In this document: positions 10,982-17,448 of the stretch, piece by piece
How the letters are laid out: each line of letters begins with the position of its first letter
How positions within the stretch are numbered: the first letter of the stretch is position 1
The notes under the pieces: model-generated
What the model saw: the letters and a program-made list of their open reading frames with translations, nothing else
Database searches by the model: none
What the model was told of the DNA's origin: nothing
Made by a program: the position numbers and the translations under genes
Virus record (IMG/VR): IMGVR_UViG_3300044646_000990
Span: 1-22,285 of that record
From: a virus
DNA: 22,285 nt
Reading direction: 5' to 3' (one strand)

Positions 10982-11064
10982 GCAGTTTATGGACTTGCTC
11001 AGGTCTCCCAGGGTGCGACCCTGGCTTGTCCGTACTCAGCAATAAGGTTGCTAAAAGCAACTGC
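10982..11064. ncRNA. Candidate structured RNA E2 (between pstS and hsp20)
   Basis: An 83-base multi-branch fold: P1 GCAGTT (10982-10987) with AACTGC (11059-11064); P2 ATGGAC (10989-10994) with GTCCGT (11028-11033), including a U-G pair when read on the + strand; an apical hairpin CCAGGG-TGCGA-CCCTGG (11008-11024); and P3 AGCAA-TAAGG-TTGCT (11038-11052). All helices nest. Promoters face it on both strands (+ at 10918-10946; - TATAAT at 11089-11094), so the strand is unsettled. The U-G pair favours +; the similarity of layout to E1 favours -. Blocks GACTTGC, GGTCTC and TAAGG recur in the same order in E1. Confidence 0.5.
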
Positions 11065-11088
11065 ATGTATCATGACGGAATACTATCT

Positions 11089-11094
11089 ATTATA
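11089..11094 (-). promoter_or_regulatory. - strand -10 box before element E2
   Basis: TATAAT on the - strand next to the hsp20 stop codon. Start would be near 11082, 18 bases ahead of the first E2 stem. A 24-codon frame from the ATG at 11073 (MIHAVAFSNL) is possible but unsupported by a ribosome site. Confidence 0.45.
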
Positions 11095-11511
11095 CTATTT
11101 AATTTTAATAGATTTTGGCTTTTTGTCTTCAGGAACAATGCGTACAACATTTACATGTAGCATACCATCCTTTAGTTCTGCAGAAGTTACTTCCATGTAC
11201 TCTCCCAGTGCAAAAGATCTTACAAACTTTCTTCCTGCGATTCCCTTGTGAACTACCTCTGCATCTGTCACTTCAACAATCTCACCCTTGATGATCAGTG
11301 TTCCATTATCTACTGAAACATCAATATCGTCTTTTGAAAAACCAGCGACAGCCAGTGAAATCTTGTATGTATCTTCATCTAGTTTGATTAGATCATACGG
11401 AGGGTATGACTGTGAGTTTGTTTTATGTGCTGTATTTAGGCGACTCAACTCTCTGTTGAAGCCAATAAAAAAAGGATCATTGAATAGATCCATAGCGTAC
11501 TTTGTTACCAT
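11095..11511 (-). CDS. Small heat-shock protein, Hsp20/alpha-crystallin
   Basis: 138 residues. The N-terminal arm (MDLFNDPFFIGFNREL) is followed by the alpha-crystallin domain at about 37-127: YPPYDLIKLDEDTYKISLAV, GFSKDDIDVSV, and the late RKFVRSFALGEYMEV with AELKDGMLHVNV. The C-terminal KSIKIK carries the I-x-I anchor for oligomer assembly. This is an ATP-independent holdase. Phage versions are frequent in aquatic phages and may protect folding of virion proteins. Unlike most units here it has an untranslated leader (about 45 bases) and a real Shine-Dalgarno, AAAGGGG, eight bases before the ATG. A hairpin covers that site. Confidence 0.92.
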   Translation of the reverse strand: MVTKYAMDLFNDPFFIGFNRELSRLNTAHKTNSQSYPPYDLIKLDEDTYKISLAVAGFSKDDIDVSVDNGTLIIKGEIVEVTDAEVVHKGIAGRKFVRSFALGEYMEVTSAELKDGMLHVNVVRIVPEDKKPKSIKIK

Positions 11512-11512
11512 G

Positions 11513-11572
11513 TTATTCCCCTTTCAAGCGAATAAGTTAATTCCCCCCATTTGGGCAGGTATAAATATTATA
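11513..11572 (-). promoter_or_regulatory. hsp20 promoter and 5' leader hairpin
   Basis: TATAAT (11567-11572, TGA before it) overlaps the stop of the next gene. In the leader TTATTC (on the + strand gaataa, 11530-11535) pairs with GAATAA (+ ttattc, 11513-11518), placing most of the AAAGGGG ribosome site in the 11-base loop and its last G in the stem, two bases from the ATG. A heat-melting switch is possible. Confidence 0.4.
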
Positions 11573-12410
11573 TCATATTGTATATAGACTCAGCAATATG
11601 GATTTGTTGATGAAATCCCCAATGACCAGGGGGCCAATAGGCGTAGTCTGCTGCGTTATCAAAAAACTCATTATCAGAAAACTCTAAATGGCATCCAATG
11701 TTTTTTGGTATTTTACTATTTAAGTAGGCGCTCTCAAAATATGTATCAGTAAAATCTTTAAAAGAGTATGGTTCTAAAGTTGAATCATTATAATAGGTCC
11801 ATAATAATTTTATGTTATTGGATTCGCAATATTGAATAAATATTTTTAAAAATAAAATATTATAAAAAATTCCAAATTCTTCGGGCAAAACATTTTCTGC
11901 CATATGGGGCTCTTTAGAAAACTTTTCAATTAATTTGTTTGAAAGCATTGCTTTTCCTATATTTTCTCTAGACTCTGAGTCATTGTCTTTTTTGTCATTC
12001 ATTACTGTAAAATTTATTAAGGGAACCTCAATCCTTGCTATTGGGAATACTGCAAATATATATTCAGGATGGTGAAATTCTTTAAAAAACTGAAATGCTT
12101 TAATTATTTGTGCTTGCATTCCTTCTCCACCTTTTGCTAAATTAACATAATCTTTATTCATTTTTTCTGATATTAGGTAAGGCCATGTCAGTTCTATAGG
12201 CATTCCATGTCCTTCTGTTTGAGAGCATCCCAAAGTTAAAATTTTTTGATTGTTAAACTCATCACATCTATATCCTTGAGAGTTTAGTTTATACTCAATT
12301 AAAACAGAATCTGCTTCTATTTTAGGAATACCATTATTACTCATTTCTTTTAAAGATCTATTAACAAAAATATTTGGTATTGTCTTTGGTGTGTATTTTT
12401 TATTAATCAT
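11568..12410 (-). CDS. SGNH-like protein C
   Basis: 280 residues related to the proteins at 12492-13331 and 14711-15682. Shared blocks: ILTLGCSQTEG (S63 as the SGNH-type nucleophile), NLAKGGEG (N90 and Gly block), and a C-terminal GHWGFHQQIHIAE with H263. The residue three before that His is Pro260, not the Asp of a DxxH, so the triad is altered. SGNH enzymes are esterases or acyl-transferases acting on glycans. No signal peptide or membrane segment is seen. It has its own leaderless promoter (TAGGAT at 12417-12422), so it can be made independently of the carbamoyltransferase operon upstream. Confidence 0.65.
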   Translation of the reverse strand: MINKKYTPKTIPNIFVNRSLKEMSNNGIPKIEADSVLIEYKLNSQGYRCDEFNNQKILTLGCSQTEGHGMPIELTWPYLISEKMNKDYVNLAKGGEGMQAQIIKAFQFFKEFHHPEYIFAVFPIARIEVPLINFTVMNDKKDNDSESRENIGKAMLSNKLIEKFSKEPHMAENVLPEEFGIFYNILFLKIFIQYCESNNIKLLWTYYNDSTLEPYSFKDFTDTYFESAYLNSKIPKNIGCHLEFSDNEFFDNAADYAYWPPGHWGFHQQIHIAESIYNMI

Positions 12411-12416
12411 TAAACT

Positions 12417-12422
12417 ATCCTA
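12417..12422 (-). promoter_or_regulatory. -10 box for SGNH-like gene C
   Basis: TAGGAT with TGA before it, six bases before the ATG at 12410. The 70 bases upstream to 12491 are AT-rich with no gene visible. Confidence 0.55.
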
Positions 12423-12491
12423 TCACTCTATTAGTAAATATATTTATCTTTAAATATTTTCTTTTTTTTAAACTTAAACAGTATGTATAGC

Positions 12492-13331
12492 CTAACTTTT
12501 CTTATTATTTTTTTCATTTTCCCTCGCTTCGTAAAATTTTTCTGCCCAGTACCTATGGAATACCAGCCCTTTGTGTCCATCATTTTTGGTCAGGTTGTAT
12601 TTAACGGTTTTTGTTTTATCTTCATGCTGTTCAAAAATTTTTTTTATATTTAACTCCATATTTTTTATATCTAAAGAAATAAATTTTTTAAATTCATATT
12701 CTTTAAAGATGTCTTCTTCATCACCAAACCATGTAGACCAAAATAGTTTTGTATTGGATGCAGAGCAAAATGATTCTAGCAGTCTCAAACATATCACTGA
12801 GTTTCCATGTGCATTTACAAACTCTGCATCCGTAAAGTTATTTTCATCCGCCCGAATATTGTTTAGAAAAAATGAGTTTTCAGTGTCAGCAGTATGTTTA
12901 TGACTGTATAAAATAGTTCTATATGTTTCTGGAATTAAAAAATATATTTCATCTGGCACACCGAAGTTATCTACATACTGCATTAATTTTAGAATTTGTA
13001 TTGTTATTCCATCACCTATACTTGCAATATTATAATATCCACTGACGCTTTCTTTTTCTTTTATTTTTTTATAAAGGATGTATGCCCATGCTTCGTCTAG
13101 CCCATGGTTAGATCCTTGTGTTTCAGAACACCCCATAAAAAGTATGTGCTTTCCGTTGTGTGTGTCTATAAAATTATCGCACCTAAATCCAAAAGAGTTA
13201 AAATCATCAAGCATACTTTCTGGATAGTTTTTTCTAAAATCTAAATCAGTCTCACCCATTGTATTAAATATAAGATCTTTATTATTTAAAAATAAATCTT
13301 TAACTATCTTATGATATAATCTTTTTGTCAT
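12492..13331 (-). CDS. SGNH-like protein B
   Basis: 279 residues. Blocks: ILFMGCSETQG (S69), YYNIASIGDG (N101, G106), DEIYFLIPETYRT, and near the end NDGHKGLVFHRYWAEKF with H253. Asn250 stands where DxxH needs Asp, though D251 is adjacent. It aligns end to end with protein C and with the core of protein A. It overlaps the carbamoyltransferase gene by 23 bases, so the two are made from one message with coupled translation. This suggests that it acts on the same substrate, perhaps removing or adding an acyl group. The tail is Lys/Asn-rich (ENEKNNKKS). Confidence 0.65.
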   Translation of the reverse strand: MTKRLYHKIVKDLFLNNKDLIFNTMGETDLDFRKNYPESMLDDFNSFGFRCDNFIDTHNGKHILFMGCSETQGSNHGLDEAWAYILYKKIKEKESVSGYYNIASIGDGITIQILKLMQYVDNFGVPDEIYFLIPETYRTILYSHKHTADTENSFFLNNIRADENNFTDAEFVNAHGNSVICLRLLESFCSASNTKLFWSTWFGDEEDIFKEYEFKKFISLDIKNMELNIKKIFEQHEDKTKTVKYNLTKNDGHKGLVFHRYWAEKFYEARENEKNNKKS

Positions 13332-14730
13332 AGTTTAACTCCCAACTACCTATATCATGTTCATCATTTAGTAGTGGTTGCCCTTTAATGTTTAAACTAG
13401 TATTAAGAAGTATCGGAACACCAGTTTGTAAATAAAATTTATTCAAAACCCTGTATAGCCCTGGGTGCTGTTCTTTTGTAACTGTTTGAACTCTTGATGT
13501 GCCGTCTGCGTGTACCACAGAGGGGATCTTGTCAGGCTGCAGGCACTTAACTGTGTACTGCATATAAGGACTCTCAAAGTCCATATCAAACCATTTGGAG
13601 GCATGCTCTGCCATAACTACTGGGGCAAAGGGTCTAAAAAGTTCTCTCTGTTTAATTAGATTTACCTTGTCTTTAATTGATGGATCTCTTGGGTCCGCAA
13701 GTATACTTCTATTTCCTAATGCTCTTGGGCCATACTCTGCTCTTCCTGTTGCTACTGCTACGATTCCGTCTTTCAATATGCCGTCCAAAATTTTCTGAAC
13801 AGGGTACTCTCCACCAAGGTCATAGCCAAGATAAGGAGTCTTCCAATCAAGATGCTTTCCATATAGGGCTGCTGATGCGCCTAAAGAACTACCAGCATCA
13901 CCAGGGTTAGGCATGATCCAAATCATATCAAATATTTTCCACAGCAGTGTATTTGCGGATGAGTTTAGTGCACATCCACCCATGAATACTAAATTATTTT
14001 TGCCAGTTAAACTTTTTGCCATACGCATGAATTGATTTAGCCTTTGCTCGTATACCATTTGTACTGCTGCTGCTATATCAAACTTATCTTGTTCTGAAAC
14101 CCAACCCCAGTCAGTTATTCCTTTATGAAAATTATATTTTTGTTTATCATAACTTGGGAAATATTCGTCTACTTTTTTATAATACTTTTGCCAGTCTCCA
14201 TAGGCAGCCATCCCCATCATAATATATTCTTCTTGATTTGGCATTAAGCCTATTAGTTGTGTGAATGCTGAATAGAATAGTCCGAAACTTACTGGATAGT
14301 TTTGTTTATACTTTAGTTTAATCTTGTCGCCTTCACCAACCCAAATTGTGGAGGTATTGTATTCACCCATAGCATCTAAAACAACAATTACAGCATCGTT
14401 GAACAAACTCGTATAGTATCCTGCTGCTGCATGAGAATAGTGGTGGCTAAAGGATTTTCTAGGTATTCCTTCAATATTAAACTGTGGTTTCCAGTCTCCA
14501 GATCCACCCCTTAAAGCCAGTCTAGAGGCCTTTAGAAGAGGTTTCTCGTAGTATGCTATAGCATTAGGGGTGCCGTACTGCAAAGCATTAGTGATTAAAC
14601 TATCATTCACATACCAATCATTTTTTTGCTTACTATACCTTTCAGCATGTCCAGCAAAAAGTATCTCTCCATCTTTAATTAAAGAGACAGATGCGTCGTG
14701 AGAGGTTTCGTTAATTCCAAGGATTATCAT
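13309..14730 (-). CDS. NodU/TobZ-type O-carbamoyltransferase
   Basis: 473 residues from the ATG at 14730; an earlier in-frame ATG would add ten residues inside the previous gene. Family marks: ILGINETSHDASVSLIKDG at the N-terminus, the metal site HHYSH (H96, H100), LDAMGE (119-123), GGCALNSSAN (251-260), PNPGDAGSSLG, and the carbamoyl-transfer motif YGPRALGNRS (333-342). These enzymes move carbamoyl from carbamoyl-phosphate through carbamoyl-AMP to a hydroxyl of a sugar; phage relatives have been reported to act on hydroxymethylated cytosine. It is about 100 residues shorter than NodU, ending soon after LLNTSLNIKGQP. Sandwiched between two SGNH-like genes in one operon. Acceptor unknown. Confidence 0.88.
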   Translation of the reverse strand: MIILGINETSHDASVSLIKDGEILFAGHAERYSKQKNDWYVNDSLITNALQYGTPNAIAYYEKPLLKASRLALRGGSGDWKPQFNIEGIPRKSFSHHYSHAAAGYYTSLFNDAVIVVLDAMGEYNTSTIWVGEGDKIKLKYKQNYPVSFGLFYSAFTQLIGLMPNQEEYIMMGMAAYGDWQKYYKKVDEYFPSYDKQKYNFHKGITDWGWVSEQDKFDIAAAVQMVYEQRLNQFMRMAKSLTGKNNLVFMGGCALNSSANTLLWKIFDMIWIMPNPGDAGSSLGASAALYGKHLDWKTPYLGYDLGGEYPVQKILDGILKDGIVAVATGRAEYGPRALGNRSILADPRDPSIKDKVNLIKQRELFRPFAPVVMAEHASKWFDMDFESPYMQYTVKCLQPDKIPSVVHADGTSRVQTVTKEQHPGLYRVLNKFYLQTGVPILLNTSLNIKGQPLLNDEHDIGSWELNYDKKIIS

Positions 14731-15682
14731 TATCCAACTCTCTCTTAAATCGTTCTGCAATGTGTATGTGTTGATGAATACCTATGTGTTCTTTATCATG
14801 CCCTGTGTTCCAAACTGTTTTTATTTTATTTTCTTTAATATCCTTATGGCAAGAAAGATTTTCAAACTCAAGTTCATCAAAATTAAATTCTTTAGGTTCT
14901 AAGTAGTTTGAGTATTCAGAAAAACTTTCTTTTAACATTTTTAAAAACAAATTTGTTGTGTGATTCCAAGAACTATATTTAAAATAAATATTATTTTGTT
15001 TGCAGTATTCGTTTAGTAGTAAAATTGATTGAAGGTTTTTGTAAAGGGCTTGAGTAAATGGAATAACGTCTAAAGGACTATGAGGAAGAACACTTAACTT
15101 ATTAACTTTGTGATCATCGGATGGTCTTAAAAACCAGTGTTGTACGAGTTCATGCTTGTTTAATGGGGTTGGCATCTCTATTTTATTACTATCTACCCCT
15201 TCTATTCTTCCTAAGTCTGGGTATAATACTAACAAAACTTTTGGGTTTCCATTTTTTTGAAAGTGATGCATTAATCCCTTTAATATTGACTCTGCTCCCC
15301 AGCCACCCATGCCTAAGTTTAGGGCTTCTTTACCGTAAGAATCTGCAATTTGAAAACCCCATATATCCTTGTAAGATCCATCTTTAACTTCTGGCTCTGT
15401 TATGTGATCTCCATGCGTCTGGGAACAGCCTGAAAAAACAAATTCGTAGTACTTGTTAAAGTCTTGGTCCATAGGTCTGTATCGGTAATCTTCAAGTTGT
15501 TGATCAAAAGTAAAAAAACTTAAAGCCTTAGATTGAGTAGTTGAATGAGAGGCAAGAATGTCTTTTAACTCTTCCAGAAACAGGGACATCTCTTCATTGC
15601 TGTATTTATTTTTAGAGTCAACTGTAATACCTTGAAAAAACCTAGTTAAAAAATCAAAAAATCTTCTGTTTATTTCGTTCAA
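14711..15682 (-). CDS. SGNH-like protein A
   Basis: 323 residues, TTG start whose TTGA overlaps the stop of a 27-residue peptide gene, so translation is coupled. Blocks: VFSGCSQTHG (S87), ALNLGMGGWG (N122), VLLVLYPDLGR, and TGHDKEHIGIHQHIHIAE with D296-x2-H299. It is therefore the only one of the three SGNH-like proteins that keeps the full Ser-Asn-Asp-His set, and it is the best candidate for an active esterase or acyltransferase. The N-terminal 60 residues are an added helical region. It overlaps the carbamoyltransferase by 20 bases. A role in glycan acyl modification is inferred from fold and context. Confidence 0.7.
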   Translation of the reverse strand: MNEINRRFFDFLTRFFQGITVDSKNKYSNEEMSLFLEELKDILASHSTTQSKALSFFTFDQQLEDYRYRPMDQDFNKYYEFVFSGCSQTHGDHITEPEVKDGSYKDIWGFQIADSYGKEALNLGMGGWGAESILKGLMHHFQKNGNPKVLLVLYPDLGRIEGVDSNKIEMPTPLNKHELVQHWFLRPSDDHKVNKLSVLPHSPLDVIPFTQALYKNLQSILLLNEYCKQNNIYFKYSSWNHTTNLFLKMLKESFSEYSNYLEPKEFNFDELEFENLSCHKDIKENKIKTVWNTGHDKEHIGIHQHIHIAERFKRELDNDNPWN

Positions 15683-15762
15683 TATATAAACCTGTTGTCT
15701 TTCTTTTTAAAGATTTTTTTTATTTTATAATAAACTTTATACATTAAGTACTTTAGTATCAT
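15679..15762 (-). CDS. Basic micropeptide, 27 aa
   Basis: 27 residues, Lys/Tyr-rich (MILKYLMYKVYYKIKKIFKKK), strongly positive and amphipathic, so membrane-surface binding is possible. GGAG lies four to six bases before the ATG, a proper ribosome site. The stop TGA overlaps the TTG start of SGNH-like gene A. It stands first after the operon promoter and may serve mainly to load ribosomes onto the SGNH gene. No family recognised. Confidence 0.5.
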   Translation of the reverse strand: MILKYLMYKVYYKIKKIFKKKDNRFIY

Positions 15763-15780
15763 TTTTTCTCCTATTATTAA

Positions 15781-15809
15781 ATTATATCATAGAAAAGCAG
15801 GCCTGTAAA
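15781..15809 (-). promoter_or_regulatory. Promoter of SGNH/carbamoyltransferase operon
   Basis: TTTACA (15804-15809), 17-base spacer, TATAAT (15781-15786) preceded by TGA, on the - strand. The -35 sits inside the upstream terminator hairpin, so this unit starts within the previous unit's stop signal. The leader is about 12 bases with GGAG. Confidence 0.7.
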
Positions 15810-15823
15810 ATAACAAGCCTGCT
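15792..15823 (-). terminator. Intrinsic terminator of gene 15838-16137
   Basis: On the - strand AGCAGGCTTG (15814-15823) pairs with CAGGCCTGCT (15796-15805), ten pairs with one G-U and a short loop, followed by TTTT (15792-15795). It ends the membrane-protein operon. Confidence 0.75.
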
Positions 15824-15837
15824 AATCTTTAGGAAAA

Positions 15838-16137
15838 TTACTTTACCTGGTTAGTTGGTTTTCCTCCGCCAGATGACTTCTTTGCAGGAGCCTTCTTTGC
15901 GGTCTTCTTAACAACCTTAGCAGTCTTAACTGCCTTGTCTACATCTTCTGCAGATGGCATCTTGCCGAATGCAGGATCGTTAGGGTTGGCTGCTCTCAAT
16001 ACAACGGGCACAAGTGCTCCAAGTAGTGAGTATGCTAATGTCTGTGGATCTGTAACTCCAGAAGCATACATTGCTGTTGCTGCTCCAAGTACTGATCTTC
16101 CGTATGACGCTAGTGCGTTTTTGATTTGTTTATTCAT
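15838..16137 (-). CDS. Small membrane protein, holin-like
   Basis: 99 residues. The first half is a hydrophobic hairpin-like region (LGAATAMYASGV and TLAYSLLGALVPVVLRA) followed by NPNDPAFG, a block seen in small phage holin-like proteins. The tail is Lys/Ala/Gly-rich (KKTAKKAPAKKSSGGG), typical of holin C-termini. Excellent ribosome site AGGAGG before the ATG. It is the last gene of the membrane set. A holin role is a guess because no endolysin is in view; a virion DNA-ejection or host-membrane protein is possible. Confidence 0.5.
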   Translation of the reverse strand: MNKQIKNALASYGRSVLGAATAMYASGVTDPQTLAYSLLGALVPVVLRAANPNDPAFGKMPSAEDVDKAVKTAKVVKKTAKKAPAKKSSGGGKPTNQVK

Positions 16138-16147
16138 TTTATTCCTC

Positions 16148-16306
16148 CTAGGATATGAATTTTGTTAGTACTGTAAAACCAATCCATAAACCAATAATTC
16201 CTGCGACTCCCGCAAAAACTGGTGGTGCTGGTACTGGCAATTTGAATGCAGCAAATACTACACCACATCCAAAACCTGTTAATACTGAAAGCATAATTTC
16301 TTTCAT
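16148..16306 (-). CDS. XapX (DUF1427) domain membrane protein
   Basis: 52 residues matching the XapX family almost over its full length: two membrane helices (MLSVLTGFGCGVVFAAF and GVAGIIGLWIGFTVLTKF) around the hallmark turn LPVPAPPVFAG. The family is widespread in bacteria and small phage genes, with unknown function; membrane localisation is certain by sequence. The start ATG overlaps the stop of the upstream gene (ATGA), and it precedes the holin-like gene by 10 bases. Confidence 0.75.
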   Translation of the reverse strand: MKEIMLSVLTGFGCGVVFAAFKLPVPAPPVFAGVAGIIGLWIGFTVLTKFIS

Positions 16307-16716
16307 GCGTCTATTCTACCATAGTCATCTGGCAGGAGTTTTTTTAGTTCTTTGTACGCTCCTGATATTTTTTTTAAGGCAAAGTCATGTGGAGTAATCA
16401 TGCCATCTACTGCTGAGCCATATTTATCGTAGTGTTCGACCTGTGGACCAACCTCATCAATAAACAACTTTAGCCCAGACTGAACCTCTTCTATATACTG
16501 ATATGCCCAATCACGAGAATCTGAAACAAATTTTAAAAATGCTTCGTTTGATTCTTCTTGATCTGTTTTATTTCCGTCGCTAATAGACTGCTGCATAAGC
16601 AAAAGATTTAATGTGTTTGCCAAAATGATGCGGTTCTTTTTTATTTGAAACACATACAAAGATAAGAATAATAGAGTTAAGAATACAAATACTCCGACTA
16701 GAATTGACTCAATCAT
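16303..16716 (-). CDS. Membrane-anchored coiled protein, 137 aa
   Basis: 137 residues: one N-terminal membrane helix (ILVGVFVFLTLLFLSLYVF) then a cytoplasmic helical region with IKKNRIILANTLNLL and a late KKLLPDDYGR. The order of a single anchor, basic stop-transfer and amphipathic helices suggests a spanin-, antiholin- or scaffold-like protein, but none can be proved. It overlaps both neighbours by four bases (ATGA), so it is translated as part of the WhiB to membrane-protein run. Confidence 0.55.
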   Translation of the reverse strand: MIESILVGVFVFLTLLFLSLYVFQIKKNRIILANTLNLLLMQQSISDGNKTDQEESNEAFLKFVSDSRDWAYQYIEEVQSGLKLFIDEVGPQVEHYDKYGSAVDGMITPHDFALKKISGAYKELKKLLPDDYGRIDA

Positions 16717-16952
16717 AGTTCTTTTCCACCTTCTCTTACCAACAAAACAATAGCACCATTATCTTCAAGTGCTTTTTTAACACGAATCATGTACTCAATA
16801 GCCTGTCTCTTTAACTCAACAGTCTCCAAGGACATAAAGTCTTTCTCTTTTGCTTTTACTGTTATAAAATTATCATTATCTACAATTTCCAAACTAAAAT
16901 TGTTTGGGGCATGCAAAGATCTAAACGCTCTTCTCATTGCATCTGTATACAT
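16713..16952 (-). CDS. Hypothetical protein, 79 aa
   Basis: 79 residues with an alpha/beta pattern: DAMRRAFRSLHAPNN, then strands LEIVDNDNFITVKAK, then a long helix ETVELKRQAIEYMIRVKKALEDNG and a last strand AIVLLVREG. No family is recognised. It is placed between WhiB (one-base gap) and a membrane protein (four-base overlap), implying a single operon. Confidence 0.6.
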   Translation of the reverse strand: MYTDAMRRAFRSLHAPNNFSLEIVDNDNFITVKAKEKDFMSLETVELKRQAIEYMIRVKKALEDNGAIVLLVREGGKEL

Positions 16953-16953
16953 C

Positions 16954-17235
16954 TTACTCCATTGTTAATGATTGCCATGTCATTCCCCAGTCATCCTTGC
17001 TCTTGTGGCTAGAAAACTCTTTTGATATTTCACCATTCTCTAAGTATACACCACCCCAGACTCCCCACTCTTTTCCTGAAATTCCAACAGAAAAGCAGTC
17101 TTTCCTTACTGGACAGGATGAACAAAGAGCATCAATTGCTGGTCTTAGTAGTTCATCTTCCTCATATTTATCAAAAAATAAGTTTGTATCATAGTCTAAA
17201 CAAACAGCATCATCTTTCCATTTAAACTTATTCAT
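16954..17235 (-). CDS. WhiB-family iron-sulfur transcription factor
   Basis: 93 residues. The four cluster cysteines are C12, C38, C41 and C47 (CSSCPVRKDC), and the WGVWGG turn at 57-62 is the sigma-factor-binding and DNA-side signature of Wbl proteins. It would bind a [4Fe-4S] cluster, contact domain 4 of the host main sigma factor and redirect transcription, or respond to redox changes. The C-terminus after the turn lacks the usual basic AT-hook cluster and is acidic/Ser-rich, so DNA contact may be weak and it may act mainly on the sigma factor. Wbl proteins are confined to Actinobacteria and their phages. Confidence 0.93.
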   Translation of the reverse strand: MNKFKWKDDAVCLDYDTNLFFDKYEEDELLRPAIDALCSSCPVRKDCFSVGISGKEWGVWGGVYLENGEISKEFSSHKSKDDWGMTWQSLTME

Positions 17236-17448
17236 TTAGATCACATACTTATCAGGGATTTCCCATCCTTGGCTAGAAGGAATAAACTCTTTTTTCATTT
17301 GCCACTTGTTATTTTTATAGATACCAAATTTTGAGTAGTAGGCTTTCTCTGAGGGAAATGTCTCAACTACTGTCCAACCATCCCATGACAGTTGTCTATT
17401 CTTGTTTACTATTGACTCCATAGTGTCTAAAGAATTAACTAATTTCAT
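17236..17448 (-). CDS. Hypothetical protein, 70 aa
   Basis: 70 residues from the ATG at 17448, preferred over an upstream TTG at 17475 because GGAAAG lies just before it. Contents: an N-terminal helix (LVNSLDTMESIVNKNRQL), then WDGWTVVETFPSEKAYYSKFGIYKNNKWQMKK-like strands with many aromatic residues. I see no known domain. It abuts WhiB with no gap, so both are co-transcribed from the promoter at 17497-17525. Confidence 0.55.
   Translation of the reverse strand: MKLVNSLDTMESIVNKNRQLSWDGWTVVETFPSEKAYYSKFGIYKNNKWQMKKEFIPSSQGWEIPDKYVI

Noticed and set aside
10905-11066. N-terminal extension of pstS to a start at 11066 (about 54 extra residues)
   Set aside because: It would translate straight through the E2 hairpins, place the signal peptide inside the protein and ignore the -10 box six bases before the ATG at 10904.
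12571-12903. + strand frame of 110 codons opposite SGNH-like gene B
   Set aside because: Ser/Phe/Cys-rich composition typical of an antisense shadow of an AT-rich gene, no start signal.
14711-15682. SGNH-like protein A as a bona fide capsule depolymerase or tail spike
   Set aside because: No beta-helix repeats, signal peptide or collagen-like part; only the SGNH-like blocks are supported.
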